Both the position numbers and the translations under genes were made by a program. Below, piece after piece: positions 14,743-23,593 of a DNA stretch of 27,460 bases. Position 1 is the stretch's first letter; every line of letters begins with the position of its first letter. Source of the DNA: CAYUHC01 sp964444555 (GTDB lineage Bacteria > Patescibacteriota > Minisyncoccia > Phycocordibacterales > JACOZG01). The stretch lies in the NCBI GenBank assembly GCA_964444555.1, contig CAYUHC010000010.1, forward strand, positions 1-27,460. Reading direction: 5' to 3'. The notes beneath the pieces are model-generated. The model was not told the origin of the DNA, ran no database searches, and saw only the letters and a list, made by a program, of their open reading frames with translations.

Positions 14743-15708
14743 ATGATGGATAGCATGATTATTTTGCCCTCAAAACCAAAGATCGTCACCGACGAGCCAA
14801 AAAGTGGCGTCTTTGAGATTGAGGGTTTGCACCCGGGTTATGGTTACACCTTAGGTAATTCTTTGCGTCGAATTATTCTTTCGTCTCTGCCTGGTAGCGC
14901 GATTACTTCGCTTAAGATTGATGGCGCGCCCCACGAATTTTCGACCCTGTCGGGCGTTAAGGAGGACGTGATTATGCTCATCCTTAATCTCAAGAAAGTT
15001 CGCTTTGCTTGGGAGGGTAATGAGCCACAGCGTCTCTCGCTCACGGCTAAGGGTCAGAAGATGGTTACGGCTGGCGATATCGAAACTGGCGGTTTGGTGG
15101 AAATTCTCAATCCCAATCAGCCTATTGCCGCCCTTTCCGATAAGAACGCCGAGATTTCGATCGAAATGACTGTCGAAAAGGGTCTGGGTTACTTATCTAA
15201 GGAGGCCATCCGTAAGGATCGCAACGAAATCGGAACGATTTTTGTTGACGCCACTTTCACTCCGATCACTAAGGTGAGCTACGAAGTAGAGAACATGCGA
15301 GTTGGCGATCGAACGGACTATAACCGCTTGCGCATCGCCATTGAAACTGACGGTACGCTCTCGCCCAAGATGGCGCTCGAGAAGTCGATCTACACCATGA
15401 TCGAACAACTTAAGGCGATTGTCGGTTTTAAGGAAGAAGTTTTTGAGTCAGAGTTGGCTGCCAATCAAGGCGCTGAAGAGCTGGATGCCGAGGGCAAAAA
15501 AGCGGATGGCGATGCTCTCAAGACCCGGATTGAGGACCTCGATCTCTCGGCCCGGACGATTAAAGCTCTAACCAATGAGGGTATCCGGACCGTTGGTGGA
15601 CTGGCCCGCAAGAAAGAGTCCGACCTTTCGGAGATTGCCGGATTGGGCGACAAGGGAATCGCGGAAATTACCCAGGCCTTGAGTAATTTGGGAATTTCGT
15701 TAAAATAG
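14743..15708 (+). CDS. rpoA: RNA polymerase alpha subunit
   Basis: The alpha dimer scaffolds assembly of beta and beta', and its C-terminal domain contacts UP elements and activators. The N-terminal domain shows YGYTLGNSLRRIILSSLPG and the later KVSYEVENMRVGDRTDYNRL. A flexible acidic linker (~residues 225-255) leads to the C-terminal domain with two helix-hairpin-helix motifs (EDLDLSARTIKALTNEGIRT, then AGLGDKGIAEITQAL). The 321 residues are near full length. Three in-frame ATGs (14743, 14746, 14755) cluster at the start; I chose the first. The stop is six bases before rplQ. Confidence 0.98.
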   Translation: MMDSMIILPSKPKIVTDEPKSGVFEIEGLHPGYGYTLGNSLRRIILSSLPGSAITSLKIDGAPHEFSTLSGVKEDVIMLILNLKKVRFAWEGNEPQRLSLTAKGQKMVTAGDIETGGLVEILNPNQPIAALSDKNAEISIEMTVEKGLGYLSKEAIRKDRNEIGTIFVDATFTPITKVSYEVENMRVGDRTDYNRLRIAIETDGTLSPKMALEKSIYTMIEQLKAIVGFKEEVFESELAANQGAEELDAEGKKADGDALKTRIEDLDLSARTIKALTNEGIRTVGGLARKKESDLSEIAGLGDKGIAEITQALSNLGISLK

Positions 15709-15714
15709 CCAGTT

Positions 15715-16065
15715 ATGCGACACAGCAATGCCAATCGAAAGTTTGGACGAGAGCGCGGACAGCGCCGGGCTTTGCTGCGTTCTTTGGCCGAGAGCTTGAT
15801 TAAGCACGGCAAGATTACCACCACCGAGGCTAAGGCCAAGGAGTTGCGTCCTTACGTGGAAAAGCTGGTCACTAAGGCCCGGGAGGGTACTTTGACGTCT
15901 CGTCGTCTCGTTACCTCCCGTTTGGGCACCGCTAAGCGGGCCGCGCCCCTGTTTGCTGGGTTGGCTGGTCGTTACAGTGGCCGCATGGGCGGTTATACGC
16001 GGATTACTAAGTTGCCGCCACGCAAAAGCGATGGCAGTAAGATGGCTTTGATCGAATTTGTTTAA
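15715..16065 (+). CDS. rplQ: Ribosomal protein L17 (bL17)
   Basis: This large-subunit protein lies near the peptide exit tunnel. The start MRHSNANRKFGRERGQRRAL and the block LIKHGKITTTEAKAKELRPY are diagnostic, and the C-terminus GGYTRITKLPPRKSDGSKMA is typical. The 116 residues are normal. It directly follows rpoA and precedes rplM by five bases. Confidence 0.98.
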   Translation: MRHSNANRKFGRERGQRRALLRSLAESLIKHGKITTTEAKAKELRPYVEKLVTKAREGTLTSRRLVTSRLGTAKRAAPLFAGLAGRYSGRMGGYTRITKLPPRKSDGSKMALIEFV

Positions 16066-16070
16066 ATTTT

Positions 16071-16433
16071 ATGACCACTTCGACTAACAACGAAATTACG
16101 ATTGACGCAACGGGACGAAGCATTGGTCGCGTGGCCAGTGAGGCCGCCGTCATTTTGCGAGGCAAGAATTCGCCAGCTTTCCAGCGCCATCTTTTGCCAA
16201 CCACGCGAGTGCATATCACCAACGCGAAGGCTTTGCGAATTAGCGACAAGAAGGCCGGAGAGAAAATTTACACTCACTACACTGGTCATCCGGGTGGTTT
16301 ACGCCAAGTGCCTTTGGCTCGCGTTTTGGCTAAGAAGGGTTACGGCGAACCACTTAAGAAGGCGATTTACGGAATGTTGCCTAACAACAAATTGCGTCGC
16401 CAAATCATGAAGCATTTAACTATTTCTGAATAA
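16071..16433 (+). CDS. rplM: Ribosomal protein L13 (uL13)
   Basis: This early-assembling large-subunit protein is recognised by IDATGRSIGRVASEAAVILR, THYTGHPGGLRQ and the MLPNNKLRRQIMKHL segment. It has 120 residues against the usual ~142; the N-terminal extension found in most bacteria is missing and replaced by a short polar leader (MTTSTNNEIT). It lies three bases before rpsI, its usual partner. Confidence 0.97.
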   Translation: MTTSTNNEITIDATGRSIGRVASEAAVILRGKNSPAFQRHLLPTTRVHITNAKALRISDKKAGEKIYTHYTGHPGGLRQVPLARVLAKKGYGEPLKKAIYGMLPNNKLRRQIMKHLTISE

Positions 16434-16436
16434 TTT

Positions 16437-16844
16437 ATGACTGCCGCCAAAAAAGAAACCTACGTGGAAGCTATCGGACGTCGCAAGACGGCAGTGGCTC
16501 GGGTGCGTCTCTTGCCTGCCGCTAAGGGTGTTTTCCAAGTAAACGATCGAGATTTTAAAGATTACTTCCCAACCGAATTATTGCAGACGGCCGTTCGTCG
16601 CCCGTTGGTAGAGGCCCAGATGGATGGCGCCATTTCGATTAGCGCTAAAATTGTTGGTGGCGGGATTAGCTCTCAAGCCGGCGCTTTGGCTCACGGCATT
16701 GCTCGAGCCCTCATTAAGCACAAGGAAGAGTTTAAGCCATCTCTGCGTCAGGGAGGCCATCTCACTCGCGATTCTCGCATGAAGGAACGCCGCAAGTTCG
16801 GTCTCAAAAAGGCCCGCAAGAGCCCACAGTGGTCTAAGCGCTAG
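16437..16844 (+). CDS. rpsI: Ribosomal protein S9 (uS9)
   Basis: This small-subunit head protein's C-terminal tail reaches P-site tRNA. It shows YVEAIGRRKTAVARVRLLPA, GGGISSQAGALAHGIARAL and the tail ERRKFGLKKARKSPQWSKR, whose final KR is near-universal. The 135 residues are normal. It is the last gene of this cluster; the grpE promoter begins two bases after its stop. Confidence 0.98.
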   Translation: MTAAKKETYVEAIGRRKTAVARVRLLPAAKGVFQVNDRDFKDYFPTELLQTAVRRPLVEAQMDGAISISAKIVGGGISSQAGALAHGIARALIKHKEEFKPSLRQGGHLTRDSRMKERRKFGLKKARKSPQWSKR

Positions 16845-16845
16845 G

Positions 16846-16874
16846 TTGACAAACTCGTTTTTAGGGCTTAATAT
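16846..16874 (+). promoter_or_regulatory. Promoter of the grpE-dnaK-dnaJ operon
   Basis: TTGACA (16846-16851), 17 bases, TAATAT (16869-16874), the strongest housekeeping-type promoter in the window. Transcription should start near 16881, which is downstream of the first possible grpE ATG (16875). No CIRCE inverted repeat (HrcA operator) is seen between it and the gene. Confidence 0.7.
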
Positions 16875-16901
16875 ATGGCTGCTTTAACCAGTCTTTTTCC
16901 T

Positions 16902-17450
16902 ATGGTAAAAACCCACGATGAATCAAATGAAGATATTACGTTTGATCCTGAAGAGGAGTTAGACAATCCCGCCCAGAGTCTAAAAAAATTGCGGGAAAAA
17001 CTCAGAGCCTGCCAAACGGAGCGACAAGAATACCTCGATACCAGCCAGCGATTACGAGCCGATTACCTTAACCTCAAACGAGAGGCCGAAAAGGAAAAAG
17101 AAGAACTGGCGCGGTTTGCCAAAGGGGGATTGTTAATTGAATTACTGGATCTGGCCGATAGTTTTGAGCTAGCTTTTGGCAATCGCGAAGTTTGGGAGAG
17201 CGTTAACGAGAACTGGCGTCGAGGGATTGAGTACATTTATTCCAAGTTAGTCACGATCTTTGAACAGAATGGTTTGACGGAAATTAACCCGTTGGGACAA
17301 GACTTTAATCCCGCGGAACATCACGCCCTCGCCACAATTGACGTGGCCGGAGCGTCAGAAGATAATAAAGTGCTAGCTGTCATCCAAAAAGGTTATCGTT
17401 TGCACGGTCGAGTAATTAGACCTGCTAAAGTTAAATTAGGTCACAAATAA
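16902..17450 (+). CDS. grpE: Nucleotide exchange factor GrpE
   Basis: GrpE releases ADP from DnaK. An acidic N-terminus precedes a long coiled-coil region (LKKLREKLRACQTERQEYLD to EKEKEELARFAK), a four-helix dimer segment (LLIELLDLADSFELAF) and the C-terminal beta wing with GQDFNPAEHHALATIDV and VIQKGYRLHGRVIRPAKV. I start it at ATG 16902 (182 residues), not at the in-frame ATG 16875, because the promoter's -10 ends at 16874 and the mRNA should begin near 16881. It is followed by dnaK after ten bases. Confidence 0.95.
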   Translation: MVKTHDESNEDITFDPEEELDNPAQSLKKLREKLRACQTERQEYLDTSQRLRADYLNLKREAEKEKEELARFAKGGLLIELLDLADSFELAFGNREVWESVNENWRRGIEYIYSKLVTIFEQNGLTEINPLGQDFNPAEHHALATIDVAGASEDNKVLAVIQKGYRLHGRVIRPAKVKLGHK

Positions 17451-17460
17451 TTTTATATTT

Positions 17461-19287
17461 ATGGCAAAAATTTTAGGCATTGATTTGGGAACGACTAATT
17501 CGGCAATGGCTTATGTGGAGGGTGGTGAGCCGCGCGTCCTCGAAAACATCGAGGGGGCTCGGACCACGCCTTCGATTGTGGCGCACGCCAAGAATGGTGA
17601 GCGCTTGGTGGGCTTGCTCGCTAAGCGTCAGGCCATCACTAATCCTAAAAACACCGTTCACGGTATTAAGCGATTGATGGGTCACCCATTCGAAGATCCT
17701 AACGTCCAGAAAGACAAGGAGATTGTTTCGTACGAGATTAGCCGCTCGGATGACGGCGGAGTGAAGGTGATGATGGGCGAAAAGTATCATCGACCAGAAG
17801 AAATTTCGGCTATGATTTTGCAAAAGCTAAAGAAGGATGCCGAAGCCAAGCTGGGCGAGAAAATCGAAGAGGCGGTAATCACGGTGCCGGCTTATTTTGA
17901 CGACGCTCAACGTCAGGCCACCCGCAATGCCGGAGAGATTGCTGGCTTTAAGGTGCGTCGGATTATTAACGAGCCGACGGCAGCCGCCTTGGCTTATGGT
18001 TTTAACAAAAAGAAGGATGAGCAGATCGCGGTTTACGACTTCGGCGGTGGCACCTTCGACATTTCGATTTTGGAAATTACGGGTGCTGAGGGTGAACAAT
18101 CAATCCAAGTCAAATCGACTGATGGCGACTCCCACATGGGTGGCGAAGATATCGATCAAGATATTATCCGCTGGATCGCCGATGAGTTTAAGAAAGAGAC
18201 CGGGATTGATGTGACCAAAGACGAGCTCGCGCTCCAGCGCTTGAAGGAGGCGGCGGAAAAAACCAAGCACGAACTTTCGACGACGATTGAGTCCGAGATT
18301 AATATTCCGTTTATCGCCTCAGATACTTCTGGTCCGCGCCATCTGGTGCTCAAGATGACTCGCGCCAAATTGGAAGAGTTGGCCCAAAAGTACATTGACC
18401 GTTCGATCGAAATTACCAAGCGGGCCGTGGCCGCTTCGGGTTACCAAGTGGGCGACATCGAAGAAATTATTATGGTTGGCGGCCAGACGCGGATGCCAGC
18501 GATTGTTGATGCCGTACGCAAGTTTTTCGGTAAAGAGCCGAATCGTTCGATTAATCCTGATGAAGTGGTGGCCGTTGGCGCCGCGGTCCAGGCAGGCATC
18601 TTTCAGGGTGATGTTAAGGATGTGTTGCTTCTCGATGTGATCCCACTTTCTTTGGGCATTGAGACGCTCGGTGGAGTTTCGACTAAATTAATTGAACGCA
18701 ACACCACCATCCCAGCTTCTAAGTCGCAAATTTTCTCAACCGCGGCTGATAACCAAACTTCGGTTCAGATTCGAGTTTCTCAGGGTGAGCGTCAGATGTT
18801 TACCGACAACAAGTTTTTGGGTGAATTTAATCTTGATGGCATCCCACCATCTCCGCGAGGAATGCCGCAAATCGAAGTCACTTTTGACGTCGATGCCAAC
18901 GGTATTTTGAGCGTTAAGGCCAAAGATAAGGCTAGCGGTAAAGAGCAATCAATTCGGATCGAAGCCCGCTCTGGCCTAACTGACGCCGAGATCGAAAAGA
19001 TGAAAAAGGATGCCGAACTGCACGCTGAGGAAGATCGCTTGAAAAAGGATCAAGCCGAAACGCGAAATCAAGCCGAACAACTTAGCTACACGGCCGAGAA
19101 GGCGCTTAAGGATGCCGCTGGAAAAATTGGTGATGATCTAGTCAAAGAAGTTCAAGAAAAAATTGATGAGTTAAAAAAGGTTAAGGAGGGGACCGATGTG
19201 GCGGCCATTAAGACGGCGATGGAAGCTCTGAGCACGGCCATGCAGAAGATTGGTCCGGCCATGAACCCTAACCCCACCGAAAATTGA
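17461..19287 (+). CDS. dnaK: Chaperone DnaK (Hsp70)
   Basis: This ATP-driven chaperone binds unfolded segments, working with DnaJ and GrpE. The ATPase domain has the phosphate-1 loop GIDLGTTNSAMAYVEGG, phosphate-2 VYDFGGGTFDISI and VGGQTRMPAI; the linker DVLLLDVIPLSLGIETLGG leads to the substrate-binding beta-sandwich and a helical lid that is rich in Lys, Glu and Ala. The 608 residues are slightly short, and the disordered tail ends NPNPTEN without an EEVD-like motif. There is no Shine-Dalgarno site; the ATG follows an A/T stretch. Its TGA stop overlaps the TTG start of dnaJ. Confidence 0.99.
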   Translation: MAKILGIDLGTTNSAMAYVEGGEPRVLENIEGARTTPSIVAHAKNGERLVGLLAKRQAITNPKNTVHGIKRLMGHPFEDPNVQKDKEIVSYEISRSDDGGVKVMMGEKYHRPEEISAMILQKLKKDAEAKLGEKIEEAVITVPAYFDDAQRQATRNAGEIAGFKVRRIINEPTAAALAYGFNKKKDEQIAVYDFGGGTFDISILEITGAEGEQSIQVKSTDGDSHMGGEDIDQDIIRWIADEFKKETGIDVTKDELALQRLKEAAEKTKHELSTTIESEINIPFIASDTSGPRHLVLKMTRAKLEELAQKYIDRSIEITKRAVAASGYQVGDIEEIIMVGGQTRMPAIVDAVRKFFGKEPNRSINPDEVVAVGAAVQAGIFQGDVKDVLLLDVIPLSLGIETLGGVSTKLIERNTTIPASKSQIFSTAADNQTSVQIRVSQGERQMFTDNKFLGEFNLDGIPPSPRGMPQIEVTFDVDANGILSVKAKDKASGKEQSIRIEARSGLTDAEIEKMKKDAELHAEEDRLKKDQAETRNQAEQLSYTAEKALKDAAGKIGDDLVKEVQEKIDELKKVKEGTDVAAIKTAMEALSTAMQKIGPAMNPNPTEN

Positions 19288-20351
19288 AAAATTACTACGA
19301 AATTTTAGGGGTCAGCAAAACCGCTTCTGGTGACGAAATCAAAAAAGCCTTCCACAAACTGGCGCACAAGTATCATCCTGATAAAAAAGATGGTAACGAA
19401 GCGAAGTTTAAGGAAGTAAACGAGGCGTACCAGATCTTGTCGGATGCCAAAAAGCGCCAGCAGTATGACGCTTTTGGTTCTGGTGGCGGAGCGGGATTTG
19501 ATCCCAGCAACTTTGCTGGCTTCGACTTTTCGGGTTTTACGCGCAACGCCGAAGGTGGAATTGAGTTTGATTTGGGTGATATTTTTGGCGAATTCTTTCG
19601 TGGCGGTGGCGGACAGACCCGCGTCAAACGGGGGCGAGATATTTCGATCGACATTGCGATCTCTTTTGCTGAGTCGGTTTTTGGTACTTCCCGCGCCGTC
19701 TTGGTAAACAAAATTTCGGTTTGCGAAACCTGTAATGGTTCGGGCGCAGCGGCGGGGAGCAAAACAACCACTTGTAGCGTTTGTCAGGGGCGAGGGCGGG
19801 TAGACGAACAGCGTCGTTCTATTTTGGGCATGATCACCCAGACGCGCGAATGTGCTAAGTGCCACGGTCGCGGGACTATTGCCGAAAAATCTTGCACGAC
19901 CTGTAGCGGCGCTGGCGTGCGGGAACGTTCTCAGGATATTAAAATTAGAGTTCCCGCCGGCGTTGAGAGCGGCGAGATGATCCGCTTATCTGGTCAGGGT
20001 GAGGCGGCGCCCGGTGGCGTGGCTGGCGACCTGTACGTTCGGCTCCACGTGGAGAAGCACCCAATCTTTAAGCGAGTGGGCTTTGATTTGACGATGGACT
20101 TGCCCTTAAAATTAAGTGAGGTACTGCTCGGCTGTGAACGCGACTTAGAAACCCTAGATGGCTCATTAAAACTGTCTATCCCGGCCGGAACTTCTTCGGG
20201 CGAGGTGCTACGAGTTCGTGGTAAGGGCGTGCCCAGCGGCGGTGGCAACAAACGTGGTGATCTCTTGGTTAAAGTGGTGGTAAAAATCCCCGGTAAACTT
20301 TCCCGCAAGGCGAAAGAATTGGTAGAAAAATTACAAGCCGAGGGTATTTAA
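19284..20351 (+). CDS. dnaJ: Chaperone DnaJ (type I Hsp40), TTG start
   Basis: DnaJ delivers substrates to DnaK and stimulates its ATPase through the J-domain. The J-domain (YYEILGVSK, HPD in KYHPDKKDG) is followed by a Gly/Phe-rich linker (FGSGGGAGFDPSNFAGFDFS), the zinc domain with four CxxCxGxG repeats (CETCNGSG, CSVCQGRG, CAKCHGRG, CTTCSGAG), and the C-terminal beta domains. The 355 residues are near normal. The only sensible start is TTG at 19284, overlapping the dnaK stop, because the family's conserved N-terminus begins two residues later; this implies translational coupling. Confidence 0.97.
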   Translation: MKNYYEILGVSKTASGDEIKKAFHKLAHKYHPDKKDGNEAKFKEVNEAYQILSDAKKRQQYDAFGSGGGAGFDPSNFAGFDFSGFTRNAEGGIEFDLGDIFGEFFRGGGGQTRVKRGRDISIDIAISFAESVFGTSRAVLVNKISVCETCNGSGAAAGSKTTTCSVCQGRGRVDEQRRSILGMITQTRECAKCHGRGTIAEKSCTTCSGAGVRERSQDIKIRVPAGVESGEMIRLSGQGEAAPGGVAGDLYVRLHVEKHPIFKRVGFDLTMDLPLKLSEVLLGCERDLETLDGSLKLSIPAGTSSGEVLRVRGKGVPSGGGNKRGDLLVKVVVKIPGKLSRKAKELVEKLQAEGI

Positions 20352-20359
20352 AATCCGGC

Positions 20360-21931
20360 GTGAGTCTCATAAAAATTTCTAGAGTTCTAAAAGAGTACGG
20401 CCAACACACCGTTTTAAAAGACGTTTCTTTTGCCGTGGAGCGCGGCGATCGTCTGGCTCTGGTGGGGCATAACGGCAGTGGCAAAAGCACCTTGCTTAAA
20501 TTATTGGCCGGACAAGAGACGGAGGACTTCGGCTCAATCATTCGCGCCCAAGATTTGCGCCTCTCTTATTTACCGCAAGACACAAGTTTATTGAGTGATC
20601 AGTTGGTCGCTGAATATTTGGCCGAAGTTGGAGATCGTCCACCCCATCAGGTGGAAACTATTTTGGCGGGCTTTGGTCTGGACGTTAAAGTTTTGGATCG
20701 TTCGCTAAAAGAGTTGAGTAGCGGCCAAAAGACCAAGATTGCCCTGGCGCGCGTTTTGCTGGAAGAGGCCGATCTACTTTTGCTTGATGAACCAACCAAT
20801 AATCTCGACTTGCCCGCTCTGTTGTGGCTGGAAGAATTTTTGCTTCAGTCGCGCGCGGCCTACGTCGTCATCTCTCATGATCGCCAGTTTTTAGATCGAG
20901 TCGCTGAAAAAATTATTGAGGTGGATTGGCAGGATCATAGTCTGATTATTAATAAAGGTTCTTATAGTGATTATCGAGAGCAGGAAGCTCGTCGTCGCGC
21001 TCATTTGAAGAGTGAGTATGAGACGCGTCAGGCTGAGGTCGAGCGGATCGCGGAACGAGCCGCCAAACTCAAAGCCCTAGCCGAAGCCGGGCCACGCTGG
21101 ACCAGTACCGACAACGACAAGCACGTGAAATTTTATCGTTCTCAACGGGTAGCTCGAACTGCTCGCACGGCTAAAACCCTTGAGCGCCGCGCCTCGCGTC
21201 TGGATACCTTGGAGGCGCCGATTGAGCGAGGACTTTTAGAACTGCCCCTAGCGAGCCACAAGCGCGGTGGCGCCTTTGATTTAGAACTGATCGCCGCTAC
21301 CACGGGCTATCCTAGCGGCTTTGAGCTGGGGCCGTGTGACCTGGATATCCGTTACGGTCATCGAGTGGGCATTATTGGTCTAAATGGTTCGGGCAAATCC
21401 ACGCTTTTAAAGTTGATTAAGGGCGAGGCGCCAGTCCTTGATGGAGAGCGGAAAGTGGGCTCGGGCGTAAAGATTGGCGATCTAACCCAGGAGCACGAGA
21501 GTCTGCCGCGCGAACAATCTTTAGTAGATTTTTTACTCAATAAGACTTCGGCGGACCGCTCGCAAGTTTATGAAATCCTCACTCGATTTAGCTTTAATGC
21601 TGATCGAGCCACCTCGCCCATTGGCACCCTAAGTCCAGGCGAACGCGCCCGCCTGATTTTGGCCCTGTTTACGATGATGGAAATCAACACTTTGATCCTA
21701 GATGAGCCAACCAATCATTTGGATTTGGAGGCGCTGGAGGCGCTGGAGGAGGCACTCGAAACCTTTACCGGCACCTTGATCGTCGTCTCTCACGATCGCT
21801 ACTTTTTGGAGCGTTCTCGCCTCGAGCGCCTATACCAGGTGACGGCCGGCACACTCACGCCGATTGGGGATTATCAAGCCTACTTAGCCGCCGCCGAGGC
21901 CCAGGCGAAAAAATTAATTCGCTTATTGTAA
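20360..21931 (+). CDS. ABC-F family ATPase (ribosome-associated type)
   Basis: ABC-F proteins have two ABC ATPase domains in one chain and no membrane part; most act on the ribosomal E site (EttA, Uup, antibiotic-resistance types). Both domains are complete: Walker A GHNGSGKS (36-43) and GLNGSGKS (340-347), signatures LSSGQ and LSPGE, and Walker B LLLLDEPTNNLD and TLILDEPTNHLD. The inter-domain linker (~residues 215-300) is charged, as needed for the P-site tRNA interaction motif, and includes an Arg-rich stretch. The 523 residues are normal. The start is the GTG eight bases after dnaJ, with no Shine-Dalgarno site. The subfamily cannot be fixed by eye. Confidence 0.93.
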   Translation: MSLIKISRVLKEYGQHTVLKDVSFAVERGDRLALVGHNGSGKSTLLKLLAGQETEDFGSIIRAQDLRLSYLPQDTSLLSDQLVAEYLAEVGDRPPHQVETILAGFGLDVKVLDRSLKELSSGQKTKIALARVLLEEADLLLLDEPTNNLDLPALLWLEEFLLQSRAAYVVISHDRQFLDRVAEKIIEVDWQDHSLIINKGSYSDYREQEARRRAHLKSEYETRQAEVERIAERAAKLKALAEAGPRWTSTDNDKHVKFYRSQRVARTARTAKTLERRASRLDTLEAPIERGLLELPLASHKRGGAFDLELIAATTGYPSGFELGPCDLDIRYGHRVGIIGLNGSGKSTLLKLIKGEAPVLDGERKVGSGVKIGDLTQEHESLPREQSLVDFLLNKTSADRSQVYEILTRFSFNADRATSPIGTLSPGERARLILALFTMMEINTLILDEPTNHLDLEALEALEEALETFTGTLIVVSHDRYFLERSRLERLYQVTAGTLTPIGDYQAYLAAAEAQAKKLIRLL

Positions 21932-21936
21932 ATTTG

Positions 21937-23229
21937 ATGTTTGATTTTACCGAAAAAATTTATTGGGCGATCAAAGACCGTCGTCCCCATCGTCAATTTG
22001 GCGAGGCGCCGCGATTGTGCGTGGTGAATTTGCCCCGCCCTTCGCCCCGCTGGGGGATTGAAGTTTATTCGCGTCTTGGCTGGTTGGCAGAAACCGACCA
22101 AGAGTTTGGCGCGCTGCATCTTTTGGAACATTATCTGGCTGGTAGCATTCGCGAGGTGGTGACTCACCCCGCCCACACCAATGGTCATGTGGGGATGGAT
22201 CGGATGGGTTTTGAGGCCGATTTCCATCGCGACCAAGCCGCGAGCTTGGTCGAAACCTATTTGGACGGCCTCTTTCGCCCCAAGTGGCATCGCCAAGATC
22301 TCTTGGCTTACGAGCGCGACTCAATCCTTAACGAGATGAACGTCAAGACTCACGATTTGGAGTACGCCATCTTTCGGGCCGTAACCAAACAACGCTTTGC
22401 GCCTGGCTCGCGTTACGGTCGGGCCTCGGTGGAATCGCTCGACTCGACTCTAGCCCTATCACTCGACGACATTGTTAACACTTATAAACGTTGGCGCGAA
22501 AGTCCGTTGGTAGTTTTTTTGTGGGGCCATCAATTGCCAGCGACGCTGGTTGATCGCGTCCGCCGCTATCTCGAAGCTTGTGAGCTTAAGTCTTGGCAAA
22601 AAACCACTTGGCCGGCAGTCGATTATTCGACCAAGCAAATCGAATTGCGCCCCGATCCTAGTATCCGCGGGGTTTACATTAGTCTCTCTTTCCCCGCCGG
22701 AACGCACCATGATCCCGATCGAGATCTATTGGCTCAGCGACGCCTGGGGCAATTTATTACCAGCAATCACCCCAAATCGGGCTTTCGACGTTTGCGCGAG
22801 CAGGGGATCTACTTTTTTCGTTACGAAGCCGCTCGCTTTGGCGATGCCGGCTTTTGGATCTTTCATAGTTATTGCACGCGCGAGCAGTTGCCGAAAACAC
22901 TCGGCGCGATTGCTGACGTTTGGCGGGAGGTTAAAAAAAATTCGGTACCGGAGGGCTATTTGTTGGATTTAAAAAAAGAGTCGCACTTCGCCATTGAGCG
23001 CGAGTGGTATCATAATGATAGTCGATACGATTGGATCGTGTCGGATGTTTTAGAAAACGAGCCAATCAAAACCATCGCCCAGGAAAAGACGGTGGTCAAT
23101 TCGGTCACGAGCGAGGCAATCTCGGAGGTGGCTAGTCGTACCCTAGACTCAACGAAACTCAATCTCACGCTCACCGGCGACGTCCAAGGCCTAGATCAAC
23201 AGGCCATCAACACTGCTTTAGAATTCTAG
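21937..23229 (+). CDS. M16-family zinc metallopeptidase
   Basis: This probable inverzincin-type peptidase is related to mitochondrial processing peptidase. The HxxEH motif is HLLEH at residues 61-65, and the conserved acidic pair E126/E133 (ERDSILNEMN) is seven residues apart, as for the third zinc ligand in this family. A second, catalytically inactive-looking half follows (IELRPDPSIRGVYISLSFPA onwards). With 430 residues it has the two-domain single-chain form. No signal peptide or membrane segment is visible, so it is likely cytoplasmic. It follows the ABC-F gene by five bases and is probably co-transcribed; ATG 21937 is preferred to the adjacent TTG at 21934. Confidence 0.85.
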   Translation: MFDFTEKIYWAIKDRRPHRQFGEAPRLCVVNLPRPSPRWGIEVYSRLGWLAETDQEFGALHLLEHYLAGSIREVVTHPAHTNGHVGMDRMGFEADFHRDQAASLVETYLDGLFRPKWHRQDLLAYERDSILNEMNVKTHDLEYAIFRAVTKQRFAPGSRYGRASVESLDSTLALSLDDIVNTYKRWRESPLVVFLWGHQLPATLVDRVRRYLEACELKSWQKTTWPAVDYSTKQIELRPDPSIRGVYISLSFPAGTHHDPDRDLLAQRRLGQFITSNHPKSGFRRLREQGIYFFRYEAARFGDAGFWIFHSYCTREQLPKTLGAIADVWREVKKNSVPEGYLLDLKKESHFAIEREWYHNDSRYDWIVSDVLENEPIKTIAQEKTVVNSVTSEAISEVASRTLDSTKLNLTLTGDVQGLDQQAINTALEF

Positions 23230-23230
23230 G

Positions 23231-23259
23231 TTGTCTTTATTGTGTGGTTGTGATATAAG
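23231..23259 (+). promoter_or_regulatory. Promoter of the small-peptide unit
   Basis: TTGTCT (23231-23236), 17 bases, TATAAG (23254-23259) with an extended TGA in front, one base after the M16 peptidase stop. The expected transcript start is near 23266, about 30 bases before the first small ORF. Confidence 0.55.
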
Positions 23260-23295
23260 TTTATAGGCATTACTGTTGTTTTGTGGGGTAAACTC

Positions 23296-23469
23296 ATGAA
23301 GGATTTATTCGTTTGTAAAGAGGAGTTCTGTCCCATTGAACTTGAGGGAAGGTTGGTTGGGGAAAAATACGACGTGGACGTGGAGGTTCTGGGTAAAGAA
23401 TCCCCGGATCTCCGGGAAAACCATTCTGAACCCCGGCTGCATTCACGCCACGAATCCCTTAGGTGGTAA
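23296..23469 (+). CDS. Small unknown protein (57 aa)
   Basis: I do not recognise this protein. It reads MKDLFVCKEEFC at the start, with a CxxxxC pair, then an acidic beta-like middle (KYDVDVEVLGKESPD) and a His/Arg-rich C-terminus. The ATG at 23296 is preferred to the in-frame TTG at 23281. There is only a weak G-rich stretch upstream (TGGGGT). It has a good promoter 37 bases upstream and is followed after 29 bases by a second tiny ORF with a strong Shine-Dalgarno site. The DNA near 23401-23415 can form a short CCCGG/CCGGG hairpin. It could be a genuine small protein, a leader peptide or part of a structured RNA. Confidence 0.45.
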   Translation: MKDLFVCKEEFCPIELEGRLVGEKYDVDVEVLGKESPDLRENHSEPRLHSRHESLRW

Positions 23470-23498
23470 TTTTTTAAAAAAATGAAAGGAGGTGAAAA

Positions 23499-23582
23499 AT
23501 GTTCCCGTCAAAGAGAAACACTTACGACGACTATGGCGAGGATTCCACTCCGGACAGTCCGTCCATCGACATGGGGGAATAG
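23499..23582 (+). CDS. Tiny acidic peptide ORF (27 aa) with a very strong ribosome binding site
   Basis: An ATG follows AAAGGAGGTG (23485-23494) with ideal spacing, the best Shine-Dalgarno match in the window, and opens a 27-codon frame ending in TAG. The peptide begins MFPSKRNTYDDYGED and ends in a Ser/Pro/Asp-rich acidic tail. It has no hydrophobic segment, so it is not a typical membrane toxin. A perfect 10-bp hairpin starts 12 bases after the stop. No known family is recognised. The signal quality argues that it is translated; the role is open. Confidence 0.5.
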   Translation: MFPSKRNTYDDYGEDSTPDSPSIDMGE

Positions 23583-23593
23583 CATCCAAAAGA

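Noticed and set aside
17461..20351. Antisense frames of 60-190 codons inside dnaK, dnaJ and ribosomal genes
   Set aside because: They mirror the codon bias of the real genes, lack start signals and encode no recognisable protein.
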